A stretch of DNA of 53,120 bases from contig JAFUOY010000009.1 of the NCBI GenBank assembly GCA_017481595.1, forward strand, positions 1 through 53,120. The letters are read 5' to 3'. A program made the position numbers and the translations under genes. Below are positions 25,247-32,782 of the stretch, piece by piece; the stretch's first letter is position 1; each line of letters starts with the position of its first letter. The notes beneath the pieces are model-generated. The model worked only from the letters and a program-made list of their open reading frames with translations. It searched no databases and was not told the origin of the DNA. This DNA comes from Clostridia bacterium. GTDB lineage: Bacteria; Bacillota; Clostridia; Oscillospirales; CAG-272.

Positions 25247-26269
25247 TTATCTCTGTACTCTGCCTGAGCCGTCGCCGCCTGCAAGCTTTTCAACCTCGGA
25301 AACGGAAACTCTGTTGTAGTCACCCTCAACGCTATGCTTAAGAGCGGATGCTGCAACTGCAAACTCGATAGTTTCCTTAGAGGACTTACCAGAAAGGATA
25401 GCGTAGATAAGGCCGCCGCCGAAGGAGTCACCACCGCCAACACGGTCAACAATGTGCAAATGATAGCTCTTTGAGAAGTAGTAGTCCTCTCCGTCGTAAA
25501 GCATACCTGCCCAATCGTTATCGCTTGCGGAAATGGAGGAACGAAGTGTAATAGCAACCTTTTCAAAGCCGAACTTGTCAGCAAGCTGCTTAGCAACGGA
25601 CTTGTAGCCCTCGTGGTTAAGCTTACCGCCGTAAATATCTGTGTTTTCAGCCTCGATGCCGAATACGTCCTTTGCATCCTCCTCGTTGGAGATACATACG
25701 TCAACGTACTGACAAAGGTCTGTCATTGCTTCTCTTGCCTCTGCTCTTGTCCAGAGCTTACCGCGGTAGTTAAGGTCACAGGAGATCTTTACTCCCTTTG
25801 CCTTAGCAGCCTTACAAGCCTCACGGCAGATGTCAACTACGTTAGGACCGAGAGCGGGTGTAATACCTGTAAAGTGGAACCAATCAGCTCCCTCAAAGAT
25901 GGAATCCCAATCGAAATCAGCTGTGGAAGCCTCCTGAATTGCGGAGTGCGCTCTGTCGTAAATACATACGGAGCCTCTCTGGGATGCGCCCTTTTCAAGA
26001 TAGTAGATACCTACTCTGTCGCCGCCTCTTACGATCTTGGATGTGTCAACTCCGAAGTAACGGAGGGAGTTAACCGCTGCCTGACCGATAGCGTGCTTGG
26101 GAAGCTTAGTTACGTAAACGCTGTCCATACCGTAATTAGCAAGGGAAACCGCTACGTTAGCCTCACCGCCGCCAAAAGTAGCCTGCATCTGATCGTTCTG
26201 GAAAAATCTGTAGTAACCGTTGGGAGCGAGTCTTAACATGATCTCGCCGAATGTAATAATTTTAGCCAT
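25247..26269 (-). CDS. kdgK: 2-keto-3-deoxygluconate kinase (PfkB family)
   Basis: Phosphorylates 2-keto-3-deoxygluconate to KDPG; 340 aa. The PfkB fold is shown by the N-terminal FGEIMLRLAP and GGGEANVAVSLA substrate-binding glycines, CDLNYRGKLW and the C-terminal DRVGGGDSFGGGLIYA with the catalytic Asp. The start overlaps the eda stop by 8 nt, so the kinase is translated right after KDPG aldolase. The pairing makes KDG kinase far more likely than ribokinase or fructokinase. Together they carry out the last two steps of hexuronate breakdown to pyruvate and glyceraldehyde 3-phosphate. No uronate isomerase or dehydratase genes are visible here. Confidence 0.9.
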   Translation of the reverse strand: MAKIITFGEIMLRLAPNGYYRFFQNDQMQATFGGGEANVAVSLANYGMDSVYVTKLPKHAIGQAAVNSLRYFGVDTSKIVRGGDRVGIYYLEKGASQRGSVCIYDRAHSAIQEASTADFDWDSIFEGADWFHFTGITPALGPNVVDICREACKAAKAKGVKISCDLNYRGKLWTRAEAREAMTDLCQYVDVCISNEEDAKDVFGIEAENTDIYGGKLNHEGYKSVAKQLADKFGFEKVAITLRSSISASDNDWAGMLYDGEDYYFSKSYHLHIVDRVGGGDSFGGGLIYAILSGKSSKETIEFAVAASALKHSVEGDYNRVSVSEVEKLAGGDGSGRVQR

Positions 26270-26906
26270 TGTTTCTTGCCTCCTTAACTATTTCCGCAGA
26301 TTTGCGGCAAAGCTCTGTAATTTCATCCCACTTGCCATTTTCAATAAGGTCTGCAGTAACCATATAAGAGCCACCGCAAGCGCAAATTACGGGGCAAGAG
26401 AGATACTCTTTAAGATTTTTAAGTGAAATTCCGCCTGTGGGCATAACCTTAAACATGGGGAAGGGCGCGCTCATAGCCTTGATTTTAGCGAGTCCGCCTG
26501 ACTGCTCTGCAGGGAAGAACTTAAGCACCTTAAGTCCAAACTTATAAGCCGCGTGGTAATCTGTGGGGGTTGTACAGCCGGGATAGATAGCAATTCCCTT
26601 TTCCTGACAGTATGCAACAAGCTCGGGGTCGAAGCCGGGAGTTACGATAAACTCTGCGCCTGCGGCAATAGCCTTATCGATCTGCTCTGTGGTCATTACC
26701 GTTCCGGCGCCGCAAAGCATCTCGGGGCAAGCCTCCTTCATAAGCTTGATAGCTGTGTCTGCGCCTGCCGCACGGAAGGTAACCTCTGCAATGGGCACAC
26801 CGCCTGCAGAAAGAGCCTTAGCCAAGGGAGCCGCATCCCTTTCGGGATTACTGAGCTTGATAACAGGCACTACGCCTATTTGTTCAACTCTTGTGTTAAT
26901 ATCCAT
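26262..26906 (-). CDS. eda: KDPG / KHG aldolase
   Basis: Class I aldolase, 214 aa, that splits 2-keto-3-deoxy-6-phosphogluconate into pyruvate and glyceraldehyde 3-phosphate. Active-site pieces are AEVTFRA (Glu and Arg), CGAGTVMT, PGCTTPTDY and KFFPAEQSGG with the Schiff-base Lys. ATG 26906 stands 9 nt after GGAG; a TTG two codons upstream is too close to it. It is the first gene of a two-gene operon with kdgK, read from a sigma-A promoter. Confidence 0.95.
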   Translation of the reverse strand: MDINTRVEQIGVVPVIKLSNPERDAAPLAKALSAGGVPIAEVTFRAAGADTAIKLMKEACPEMLCGAGTVMTTEQIDKAIAAGAEFIVTPGFDPELVAYCQEKGIAIYPGCTTPTDYHAAYKFGLKVLKFFPAEQSGGLAKIKAMSAPFPMFKVMPTGGISLKNLKEYLSCPVICACGGSYMVTADLIENGKWDEITELCRKSAEIVKEARNNG

Positions 26907-26940
26907 AAACAAATTCTCCTTTGTTAATTTATCTTCTTTT

Positions 26941-26969
26941 ATTTTACCACTATTTTACTCTAATTTCAA
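26941..26969 (-). promoter_or_regulatory. Sigma-A promoter of eda-kdgK
   Basis: Minus strand TTGAAA (26969-26964), 17-bp spacer, TAAAAT (26946-26941), about 35 bp before eda. Confidence 0.78.
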
Positions 26970-27011
26970 TATATTTTATTTAGAATAAAGGAAAATAACT
27001 TAAAACGAGCT

Positions 27012-27051
27012 AAAAACAGGGGGTGTTGTATATACAGCGCCCCCTGTTTTT
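27012..27051 (-). terminator. Terminator of the XRE gene at 27060
   Basis: Perfect 12-bp stem AAAAACAGGGGG / CCCCCTGTTTTT with an AT-rich loop, 9 nt after the stop codon. Confidence 0.88.
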
Positions 27052-27059
27052 AAGTAATT

Positions 27060-27905
27060 TTATTTAAAATACGGCGTTTTTCTGTTTTCGCAATAATAAG
27101 CAAAATGATTTGGCTTCTCTATTATTTCTCTTGCAAATATTAAAAGCGCAGGGAAAGAGGGAGTTGGGGAAAAGCGGTATATGATCTGTACCTCGTCATC
27201 CAATTCCACCTCCGTTGAATTTACCAAATGATATTTTAAGAGAATGCTTATAATTTCATTTGCCTTATCCAAGGAAACTCCCAAGCTTTTAACAAAAAGG
27301 TTTTTCGTAAATCCCTTTTTGTAATCTCTTTTATTGAGCATAACAAAGGCGTCAAATACGTCCTTATCCGAAAGCTCCTTAAAAAGCCCGGTGTAATCTA
27401 CGTTGTCAAAATACGCCTTTTCGCAATTTTCAGGATCGGGAACTACTAAAAAATATTGCAATCTGTTGGCTATTCCCATATGGGTAAAGCCATTGTCCGT
27501 AAGCATGGACGAATACATCTGGTCGTCTTTTCTAAGATCGTTTTCATACTCTGCAAGGTCCCCCGTATCGTTTGATTTTGCATAAGGCATAATTGCCTTT
27601 TCCATTATCCAGCAATACTCTAAGGTCTCTTTTATCTTTTTATCCGCAGGCGTATCCATCAGCTTTTTTGTAAGCGCGGTCTTAAGATCTGTATAATCGG
27701 TTATCGTGCGACCAAAAAGGTAATCAATGGAAACGGAAAAGAACTCCGCTATCTTTGGTAAAAGCTCAATATCGGGAACCCCTCCGTTTTCCCACTTGGA
27801 AACCGCCTGTGGGCTTACCATAACGTAATTTGCAAGCTCCTCTTGCTTTATTCCGCGTTCCTTACGCATAGTGGCAATTTGTTTTCCTATCATTTCTGTA
27901 CTCAT
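27060..27905 (-). CDS. XRE-family regulator with a C-terminal effector region
   Basis: A 281-aa regulator. The N-terminal helix-turn-helix (about 5-62) contains KQEELANYVMVSPQAVSKWE and ends FFSVSIDYLFG. The remaining ~215 residues are mixed helical with no motif that I recognise; they include a winged-helix-like stretch near LKYHLVNSTEVELDDEVQII. ATG 27905 follows GGAGG at 6 nt; the longer frame to 27959 lies in the promoter. GTTGATTTCAAC overlaps the -35 box and may be its own operator. Targets are unknown. It lies next to a second XRE gene with a different C-terminal region. Confidence 0.82.
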   Translation of the reverse strand: MSTEMIGKQIATMRKERGIKQEELANYVMVSPQAVSKWENGGVPDIELLPKIAEFFSVSIDYLFGRTITDYTDLKTALTKKLMDTPADKKIKETLEYCWIMEKAIMPYAKSNDTGDLAEYENDLRKDDQMYSSMLTDNGFTHMGIANRLQYFLVVPDPENCEKAYFDNVDYTGLFKELSDKDVFDAFVMLNKRDYKKGFTKNLFVKSLGVSLDKANEIISILLKYHLVNSTEVELDDEVQIIYRFSPTPSFPALLIFAREIIEKPNHFAYYCENRKTPYFK

Positions 27906-27947
27906 ATTTATCCTCCGTAAAATGTTGAAAGCCGCTTTCTTGATTAG

Positions 27948-27977
27948 ATTGTACCACAATCCTTAGTTGATTTCAAC
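27948..27977 (-). promoter_or_regulatory. Sigma-A promoter of the XRE gene with an overlapping palindrome
   Basis: Minus strand TTGAAA (27976-27971), 17-bp spacer, TACAAT (27953-27948). The inverted repeat GTTGA-TT-TCAAC (27966-27977) covers the -35 box, suggesting autorepression. Confidence 0.72.
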
Positions 27978-28013
27978 GGAGGCGTTATTGATAAAAACAA
28001 ACCGCGGTTGATT

Positions 28014-28802
28014 TTACTCACGCAATGCTTTTATTATAACGTCAAGCTTTATCTGAAACTCATTATCTTTTGTAAAATCAAATGTGCCGTTATTATCCTT
28101 TAACTGTAAAACGCTTAAATACAGATACTTAGTCAATTCTTTTATATTTTTTCTTATAGCTTTGATAAGCTCCTCTCCCTTAAGAATGTTGGCGAGACGC
28201 CATCCCACAGTATCACAAATATCGCAGCTCTGAGATGCAATTTTCAACGCCTTTTCGTATCTTCCGCTATCGTTATAAATCATACATAAAATAGATTCGG
28301 CGCAATTTCTATACATAGTTTCCGTACAGCTCTGCATTATTCTGTCACATAGGATTTCCGCTTCCTCAAGAAGCTTTAGCTTCTCTGCGCCTTCGCAGCC
28401 TTTTGACTTCCACCATAAATCAGAGGCAAGCAGCTGCATAAGCCAATAGTCGTTTGGGAATTCCTTAAGCGCGTTTCTTATAAGCTCAATTCCATTATCT
28501 AACCCCTTCTCCTTCAAAAGCACGCCGTCAGACTGTTTTTCAGCTCTTATTTTGTAATAAGTATCAGATATTTCTCTTATCCTTCTCTGCTTTTCGATTT
28601 CAGAAACACCAAAAAGCGTGTCGATAGTTACGGAATAGTATGACGCGATCAACGGTAGCAGTGTAATATCGGGGTGCCCGTCTCCGCACTCCCACTTGCT
28701 AACAGACTGAACGGATATATTAAGGAATCTTGCGAGCTCTTCCTGGGTATTACCCTTTTGCTTTCTTAACACTCTTAAATTTTCATTAAAATCAGTAATC
28801 AT
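28014..28802 (-). CDS. XRE-family regulator with TPR-like C-terminal domain
   Basis: A 262-aa regulator with an N-terminal helix-turn-helix (GNTQEELARFLNISVQSVSKWE, ending YYSVTIDTLFG). The following ~190 residues are helical and resemble tetratricopeptide-type repeats (YWLMQLLASDLWW, MYRNCAESILCMIYNDSGRYEKALKIA). Such domains often bind peptides or partner proteins. GGAG precedes the ATG. It has its own promoter and lies between another XRE gene and a MATE exporter on the same strand, so control of the exporter is possible but not shown. Confidence 0.83.
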   Translation of the reverse strand: MITDFNENLRVLRKQKGNTQEELARFLNISVQSVSKWECGDGHPDITLLPLIASYYSVTIDTLFGVSEIEKQRRIREISDTYYKIRAEKQSDGVLLKEKGLDNGIELIRNALKEFPNDYWLMQLLASDLWWKSKGCEGAEKLKLLEEAEILCDRIMQSCTETMYRNCAESILCMIYNDSGRYEKALKIASQSCDICDTVGWRLANILKGEELIKAIRKNIKELTKYLYLSVLQLKDNNGTFDFTKDNEFQIKLDVIIKALRE

Positions 28803-28844
28803 ATTTTTCTCCTAAAATAAAATCAATGGGCCCCTTGTAATTTA

Positions 28845-28873
28845 ATTATATCAGCTCATTTTTATTTTTACAA
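28845..28873 (-). promoter_or_regulatory. Sigma-A promoter of the XRE-TPR gene
   Basis: Minus strand TTGTAA (28873-28868), 17-bp spacer, TATAAT (28850-28845). A 9-bp hairpin AACAGTGGA / TCCACTGTT lies just upstream at 28891-28913. Confidence 0.72.
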
Positions 28874-28934
28874 TAACCGCAAAATGGATAAACAGTGGAA
28901 TTTATCCACTGTTAGTTGATATCGGATAAACACA

Positions 28935-28958
28935 AAAGAGCAGGTAAACCTGCTCTTT
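28935..28958 (-). terminator. Terminator of the MATE exporter gene
   Basis: Stem AAAGAGCAGGT / ACCTGCTCTTT with a 2-nt gap, so the true loop is slightly larger, followed by TGTGTTT on the minus strand. Confidence 0.82.
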
Positions 28959-28967
28959 ACGTCTTAA

Positions 28968-30347
28968 TTATATGTCTTCAGCCAATGCCTTGCGCTTTTG
29001 CCATCTGCCTGCCAGAAAATAGATCATACTCGGGATGGCGTAGCCGTAGGGGGCAAGACCGTAACCGAGGACGAAGCCGAAGAAGCCCCAACCAAGGAAG
29101 ATACCGAAAAGCCAGCTTAAGCCTATTCGAAGCACTACTCCGTCAAGGATAGCGAGGCACATACTCAATTTTGCATTGCCGATTCCCTGTACGAAGGCTC
29201 CGCTTCCGCGCATTACCGCAAAGGCGGGGAACATCCACAAAATGGCGCGGATAAATTCCGACGACATTTCGTGTACTAATGGGTCGTCGGAGAATATCAT
29301 AAACAGATATTTACCGAGGGTAAGGTACAATATCATAAAGAATATAGTAAGAATTACGGAATAAACGATTGCAAAGCGAACTACCTTCTTTGCGCGGTCG
29401 TTATTGCCCGAGCCAATATTCTGACTTATCATAGGCACGGCGGCATACTGAATACCCTGTGATATTTTATTTACGATATCGTCAATTCTTACACCGACGC
29501 CAAATGTTGCGGACGCTACAACTCCAACGTCGTTTATAAGGGAGTTTACGACTAGCATTGAAAGGTTTATGCATCCCGACTGAATAGCCATAGGAGTACC
29601 AAGACCCGTTATCATACGGATATATTTTCCCTTGGGGATAAAGCTTTCCTTTTTAAAGTCAAAGCCGAAATCATAACGTCTTTTGTAAAGATAGAACAGG
29701 GAGAAAATAAAGGATACTGCCTGTCCGATAATGGTTGCCCACGCGGCGCCTGCAACTCCCCAACCGAGAACGCCCGTAAAAATTATATCAAGCACAAGAT
29801 TTATAGCAGATGCAATACCGATAAACAAAAAGGGGCGCTTTGCATCTCCCATTCCACGAAGGACGGCAGAAACAAGGTTATATCCTGCGGTAAATATAAG
29901 ACCGAGAGTACAGATCACAAGATACTCCCTTGCCATTTCATATGATTCCACAGGGATGTTCATAGTATCAAGTATCCAATTTTGCAGCGCCATGATAACA
30001 CCGCTGAATATAACGGCAATAACGGAAACGTAGATAAATAGCGTACCGATTACGTCGTTCATTTCCTTCTTCTTGCCTGCGCCAAGAGCCTGAGCAAGAA
30101 GCACCTGTCCCGCATTGGAAAAGCCAAGGCACACCATTGTGGCAAAGTTGACTATCTGGCTGCTTTGGGATACGGCGGAAAGACCCGGAGTGCCAACGTA
30201 CTTTCCTACTATTATCATATCTATGGTGCTATAAAACACCAAGAGCGCGTTTGACGCCATAAAAGGAAGTGCAAACAAAAGCAGCTGCTTTGCTATATTG
30301 CCACTAGTAAAATCCTTAGAAAGACTTTTTCCTTTAATATCTACCAC
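28968..30347 (-). CDS. MATE-family cation/drug antiporter
   Basis: Multidrug exporter of the MATE type, 459 aa, with about twelve membrane helices in two homologous halves. The N-terminus shows LLLFALPFMASNALLVFYSTIDMIIVG, with the family-typical P...N...Y..D pattern; LVSAVLRGMGDAKRPF is the conserved helix-5 loop, and its counterpart in the second half is GSGAFVQGIGNAKLSM. The only possible start with a ribosome site is GTG 30347, which overlaps the GGAGG itself; an in-frame TGA lies four codons further upstream. An ATT four codons in would have better spacing. The substrate is unknown. Confidence 0.9.
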   Translation of the reverse strand: MVDIKGKSLSKDFTSGNIAKQLLLFALPFMASNALLVFYSTIDMIIVGKYVGTPGLSAVSQSSQIVNFATMVCLGFSNAGQVLLAQALGAGKKKEMNDVIGTLFIYVSVIAVIFSGVIMALQNWILDTMNIPVESYEMAREYLVICTLGLIFTAGYNLVSAVLRGMGDAKRPFLFIGIASAINLVLDIIFTGVLGWGVAGAAWATIIGQAVSFIFSLFYLYKRRYDFGFDFKKESFIPKGKYIRMITGLGTPMAIQSGCINLSMLVVNSLINDVGVVASATFGVGVRIDDIVNKISQGIQYAAVPMISQNIGSGNNDRAKKVVRFAIVYSVILTIFFMILYLTLGKYLFMIFSDDPLVHEMSSEFIRAILWMFPAFAVMRGSGAFVQGIGNAKLSMCLAILDGVVLRIGLSWLFGIFLGWGFFGFVLGYGLAPYGYAIPSMIYFLAGRWQKRKALAEDI

Positions 30348-30372
30348 CTCCGTAAAGTCTCATAACAGATTT

Positions 30373-30401
30373 ATTATACCATATTTTCTATTTAAAGTCA
30401 A
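30373..30401 (-). promoter_or_regulatory. Sigma-A promoter of the MATE gene
   Basis: Minus strand TTGACT (30401-30396), 17-bp spacer, TATAAT (30378-30373). Confidence 0.83.
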
Positions 30402-30444
30402 TAAAGGTAAGCTATTCCTTTTTTACGGTAATAAAAATAAAATA

Positions 30445-30473
30445 TTGAAATATCATAGGTAATATGATAAAAT
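30445..30473 (+). promoter_or_regulatory. Sigma-A promoter of the M50-like / CapA-like operon
   Basis: TTGAAA (30445-30450), 17-bp spacer, TAAAAT (30468-30473), about 35 bp before the start codon. Confidence 0.8.
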
Positions 30474-30508
30474 ATCCTTGTAGATATTTGTCTTTTAAGG
30501 AGGAAGAA

Positions 30509-31657
30509 ATGAGTAAAAAATCGAAAAAGAAATCAAATTTCGGCGCGTATTTTCAGATTTTGCTTTGGATGATAGTCGGAGGTGTGTGCGGATTTTTGTT
30601 TATAAAGTATTCCGAAAATTATTTGGCTGATGCTAAGCTTTCAATAAAGCTGTTAAGCGTTGTCGCTATGGTAATATGCCTTTACGCATCCATGATCTTT
30701 AATTTAATCGTTCACGAGGCGGGGCACCTTATCTTCGGGCTTATGACGGGATACAAATTCGGCTCCTTCCGTATATTTAATTTAATGCTACTGAAAGCGG
30801 ACGGCAAGCTTAAGCTTAAAAGACTCAGCATTGCGGGTACGGGCGGTCAATGTATTATGTGTCCACCCGATATAGTGGACGGAAAAATGCCTGTCGTCTT
30901 ATATAATTTAGGCGGCTCCATTATAAATTTATTCTTCGGCGCGGTATTTCTTTTAGTGGCGATACTGTGCAAGCATATTCCCGTTTTATTTATAGTATCG
31001 GTTATTTTTTCCTTGGTGGGATTTGTAACCGCTCTTATGAACGGAATTCCCTTAAGCACGGATATTATAAACAACGACGGCTACAACGCAATTTCCTTAA
31101 GGAAGGACCCGTTGGCTATGCGTTCCTTTTGGGTGCAGCTTAAAACCACCGAGCAAATTGCAAAGGGCGCAAGACTCAAGGACTTGCCAAAGGAATGGTT
31201 TATTATTCCTACAGATGAGGAAATGAAAAACAGTATGGTATCCGCCCTTGGCGTTTTTGCCTGCAATAAGCTGATGGACGAGGGAAAATTTGAGGAAGCG
31301 GATAACCTTATGGCTCATTTTTTGGAAATTGAAAGCGGTATTGTAGGCTTGCACCGTTTCCTTATGGTATGCGACAGAATATACGTTGAGGCAATAGGTC
31401 AGTGCCGTGTTGACGTAATAGAGAAAATGATGAGCCCTGAGCAAACAAGATTTATGAAGCAGATGAAATCATTCCCATCCGTTATCCGTACGGAATACGT
31501 ATACGCCTTACTTTGTGAGAAAAATCACGCAAAGGCCGATGGCATTATGGCATTTTTTGAAAAGATGGGTAAAAAATATCCGTATCCTCAGGATATAGAG
31601 TCCGAAAGAGAGCTTATGGAAATAGCAAAGGAAAAATATTTCAGTAAAAACGCGTGA
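30509..31657 (+). CDS. M50-like (site-2 protease-type) membrane metalloprotease
   Basis: A 382-aa protein with about four to five membrane helices in the first 180 residues and a soluble helical C-terminal half. The zinc site HEAGH (69-73) lies in a membrane helix (FNLIVHEAGHLIFG). A second motif, NGIPLSTDIINNDG (178-191), supplies the Asp ligand, as in the M50 LDG motif. This is the layout of intramembrane or membrane-embedded M50 peptidases; the C-terminal ~190 residues are unlike the PDZ or CBS domains of classical members. ATG 30509 follows AAGGAGG. It is joined to the CapA-like gene by a 16-nt gap. Its substrate is unknown; anti-sigma cleavage is one known role in this family. Confidence 0.78.
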   Translation: MSKKSKKKSNFGAYFQILLWMIVGGVCGFLFIKYSENYLADAKLSIKLLSVVAMVICLYASMIFNLIVHEAGHLIFGLMTGYKFGSFRIFNLMLLKADGKLKLKRLSIAGTGGQCIMCPPDIVDGKMPVVLYNLGGSIINLFFGAVFLLVAILCKHIPVLFIVSVIFSLVGFVTALMNGIPLSTDIINNDGYNAISLRKDPLAMRSFWVQLKTTEQIAKGARLKDLPKEWFIIPTDEEMKNSMVSALGVFACNKLMDEGKFEEADNLMAHFLEIESGIVGLHRFLMVCDRIYVEAIGQCRVDVIEKMMSPEQTRFMKQMKSFPSVIRTEYVYALLCEKNHAKADGIMAFFEKMGKKYPYPQDIESERELMEIAKEKYFSKNA

Positions 31658-31673
31658 AATCAAGAGGTACGTT

Positions 31674-32750
31674 ATGAGAATATCAATATGCGGTGACATC
31701 TCCGTAAAGGCGGACTGCTACGATTTATTTGCACAGGGTCGGGGAAAAGAGCTTTTTGCCGACGTTTGCGACGTGTTCAAATCCTGTGACAAAGTCATTG
31801 TAAATCTTGAATGTGCAGTCACGGAAAAGAACACGCCAATAAAGAAAATAGGTCCTAACCTAAGTGCGCCTTTAAATACCGTAAAGGCGCTTAAGGATGC
31901 GGGGGTAACGGACTGCTCTCTTTCCAATAATCATATATTTGATTTCGGAAAGGAAGGCATTTACGACACACTGAACGAGCTTAAAAAACACGGAATAAAC
32001 TACACAGGGTTCGGTAAAAACGAGGATGACTCCCGCAAAAATATGATAATTACAGACGGTAATATCAAAATTGCCGTAATAGCGGTTTGTGAGCACGAAT
32101 ACTCCTACGCCCTAAAAAACAGAATGGGGTCGCGCCCTTACGATCCATACGATACCAACGACGATATTGCGGAGGCAAAAAAGGATGCGGACTACGTAAT
32201 AGTAATTTACCACGGCGGTAAGGAGGAATGCAGATACCCTTCCCCAAGGCTTTTAAAGGCTTGCCGTTCTATGATCAAGCACGGTGCGGACGTGGTTTTG
32301 TGTCAGCACAGCCATTGTATCGGTTGCTACGAGGAATATATGGGCGCTCACATCCTTTACGGTCAGGGCAATTTCCATTTTATCTGTAAGGAATACGAAA
32401 GCCCCGAGGATAACGGATATATGTGGAACACGGGCCTTCTTGCCGTAATTGACGTAAGCGACAAATTAAGCGTAAATTTCCTACCCTGTGTGGCAGATTG
32501 CGACCATATAAGACTTGCAAACGAGGAAGAAAAGACACAAATTCTTTGCGAGCTTTACGAAAGAAGCAAGAGTCTTAACGATGAAAGCTGGTATGACGAG
32601 TGGAGAAAATTTGCCCTGTCACAAAGCAGATACAAGGTGTTTTCTCCCGATTTGTACGAGTACATAGCCCACTATTTCGATTGCGAATCTCATACTGATG
32701 CCTGCAAGGAAATATACCAAACCTATAATATGACAAATGAGCGTGAATAA
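31674..32750 (+). CDS. CapA-like metallophosphatase-fold protein
   Basis: A 358-aa protein of the PGA_cap/CapA family (calcineurin-like phosphoesterase fold). Family marks are the start ISICGDIS, VNLECAVT, SLSNNHIFDFG with the Asn-His pair, and CQHSHCIGCYEEYMGAHILYGQGNFHF near the end of the domain. CapA proteins are linked to poly-gamma-glutamate export, but many clostridial homologues have unknown roles. It lacks a signal peptide and membrane anchor, unlike classical CapA, so it may work in the cytosol. It shares a transcript with the M50-like protease gene. Confidence 0.85.
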   Translation: MRISICGDISVKADCYDLFAQGRGKELFADVCDVFKSCDKVIVNLECAVTEKNTPIKKIGPNLSAPLNTVKALKDAGVTDCSLSNNHIFDFGKEGIYDTLNELKKHGINYTGFGKNEDDSRKNMIITDGNIKIAVIAVCEHEYSYALKNRMGSRPYDPYDTNDDIAEAKKDADYVIVIYHGGKEECRYPSPRLLKACRSMIKHGADVVLCQHSHCIGCYEEYMGAHILYGQGNFHFICKEYESPEDNGYMWNTGLLAVIDVSDKLSVNFLPCVADCDHIRLANEEEKTQILCELYERSKSLNDESWYDEWRKFALSQSRYKVFSPDLYEYIAHYFDCESHTDACKEIYQTYNMTNERE

Positions 32751-32752
32751 AT

Positions 32753-32781
32753 AAAAATGCGACACCACGTGTCGCATTTTT
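32753..32781. terminator. Bidirectional terminator between the CapA-like and DUF6259 genes
   Basis: Perfect 13-bp stem AAAAATGCGACAC / GTGTCGCATTTTT with a 3-nt loop, between convergent genes. Confidence 0.92.
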
Positions 32782-32782
32782 A

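Noticed and set aside
25613-26236. 207-codon open frame antisense to kdgK
   Set aside because: It mirrors the codon pattern of kdgK, has Cys/Val/Leu-rich shadow composition and lacks a ribosome site.
26553-26927. 124-codon plus-strand frame over eda
   Set aside because: Antisense shadow of eda that runs into the eda ribosome site; no promoter.
28891-28913. Hairpin AACAGTGGA / TCCACTGTT upstream of the XRE-TPR promoter
   Set aside because: No T run and no transcript that clearly needs it; too little to call a terminator or operator, so I only mention it.
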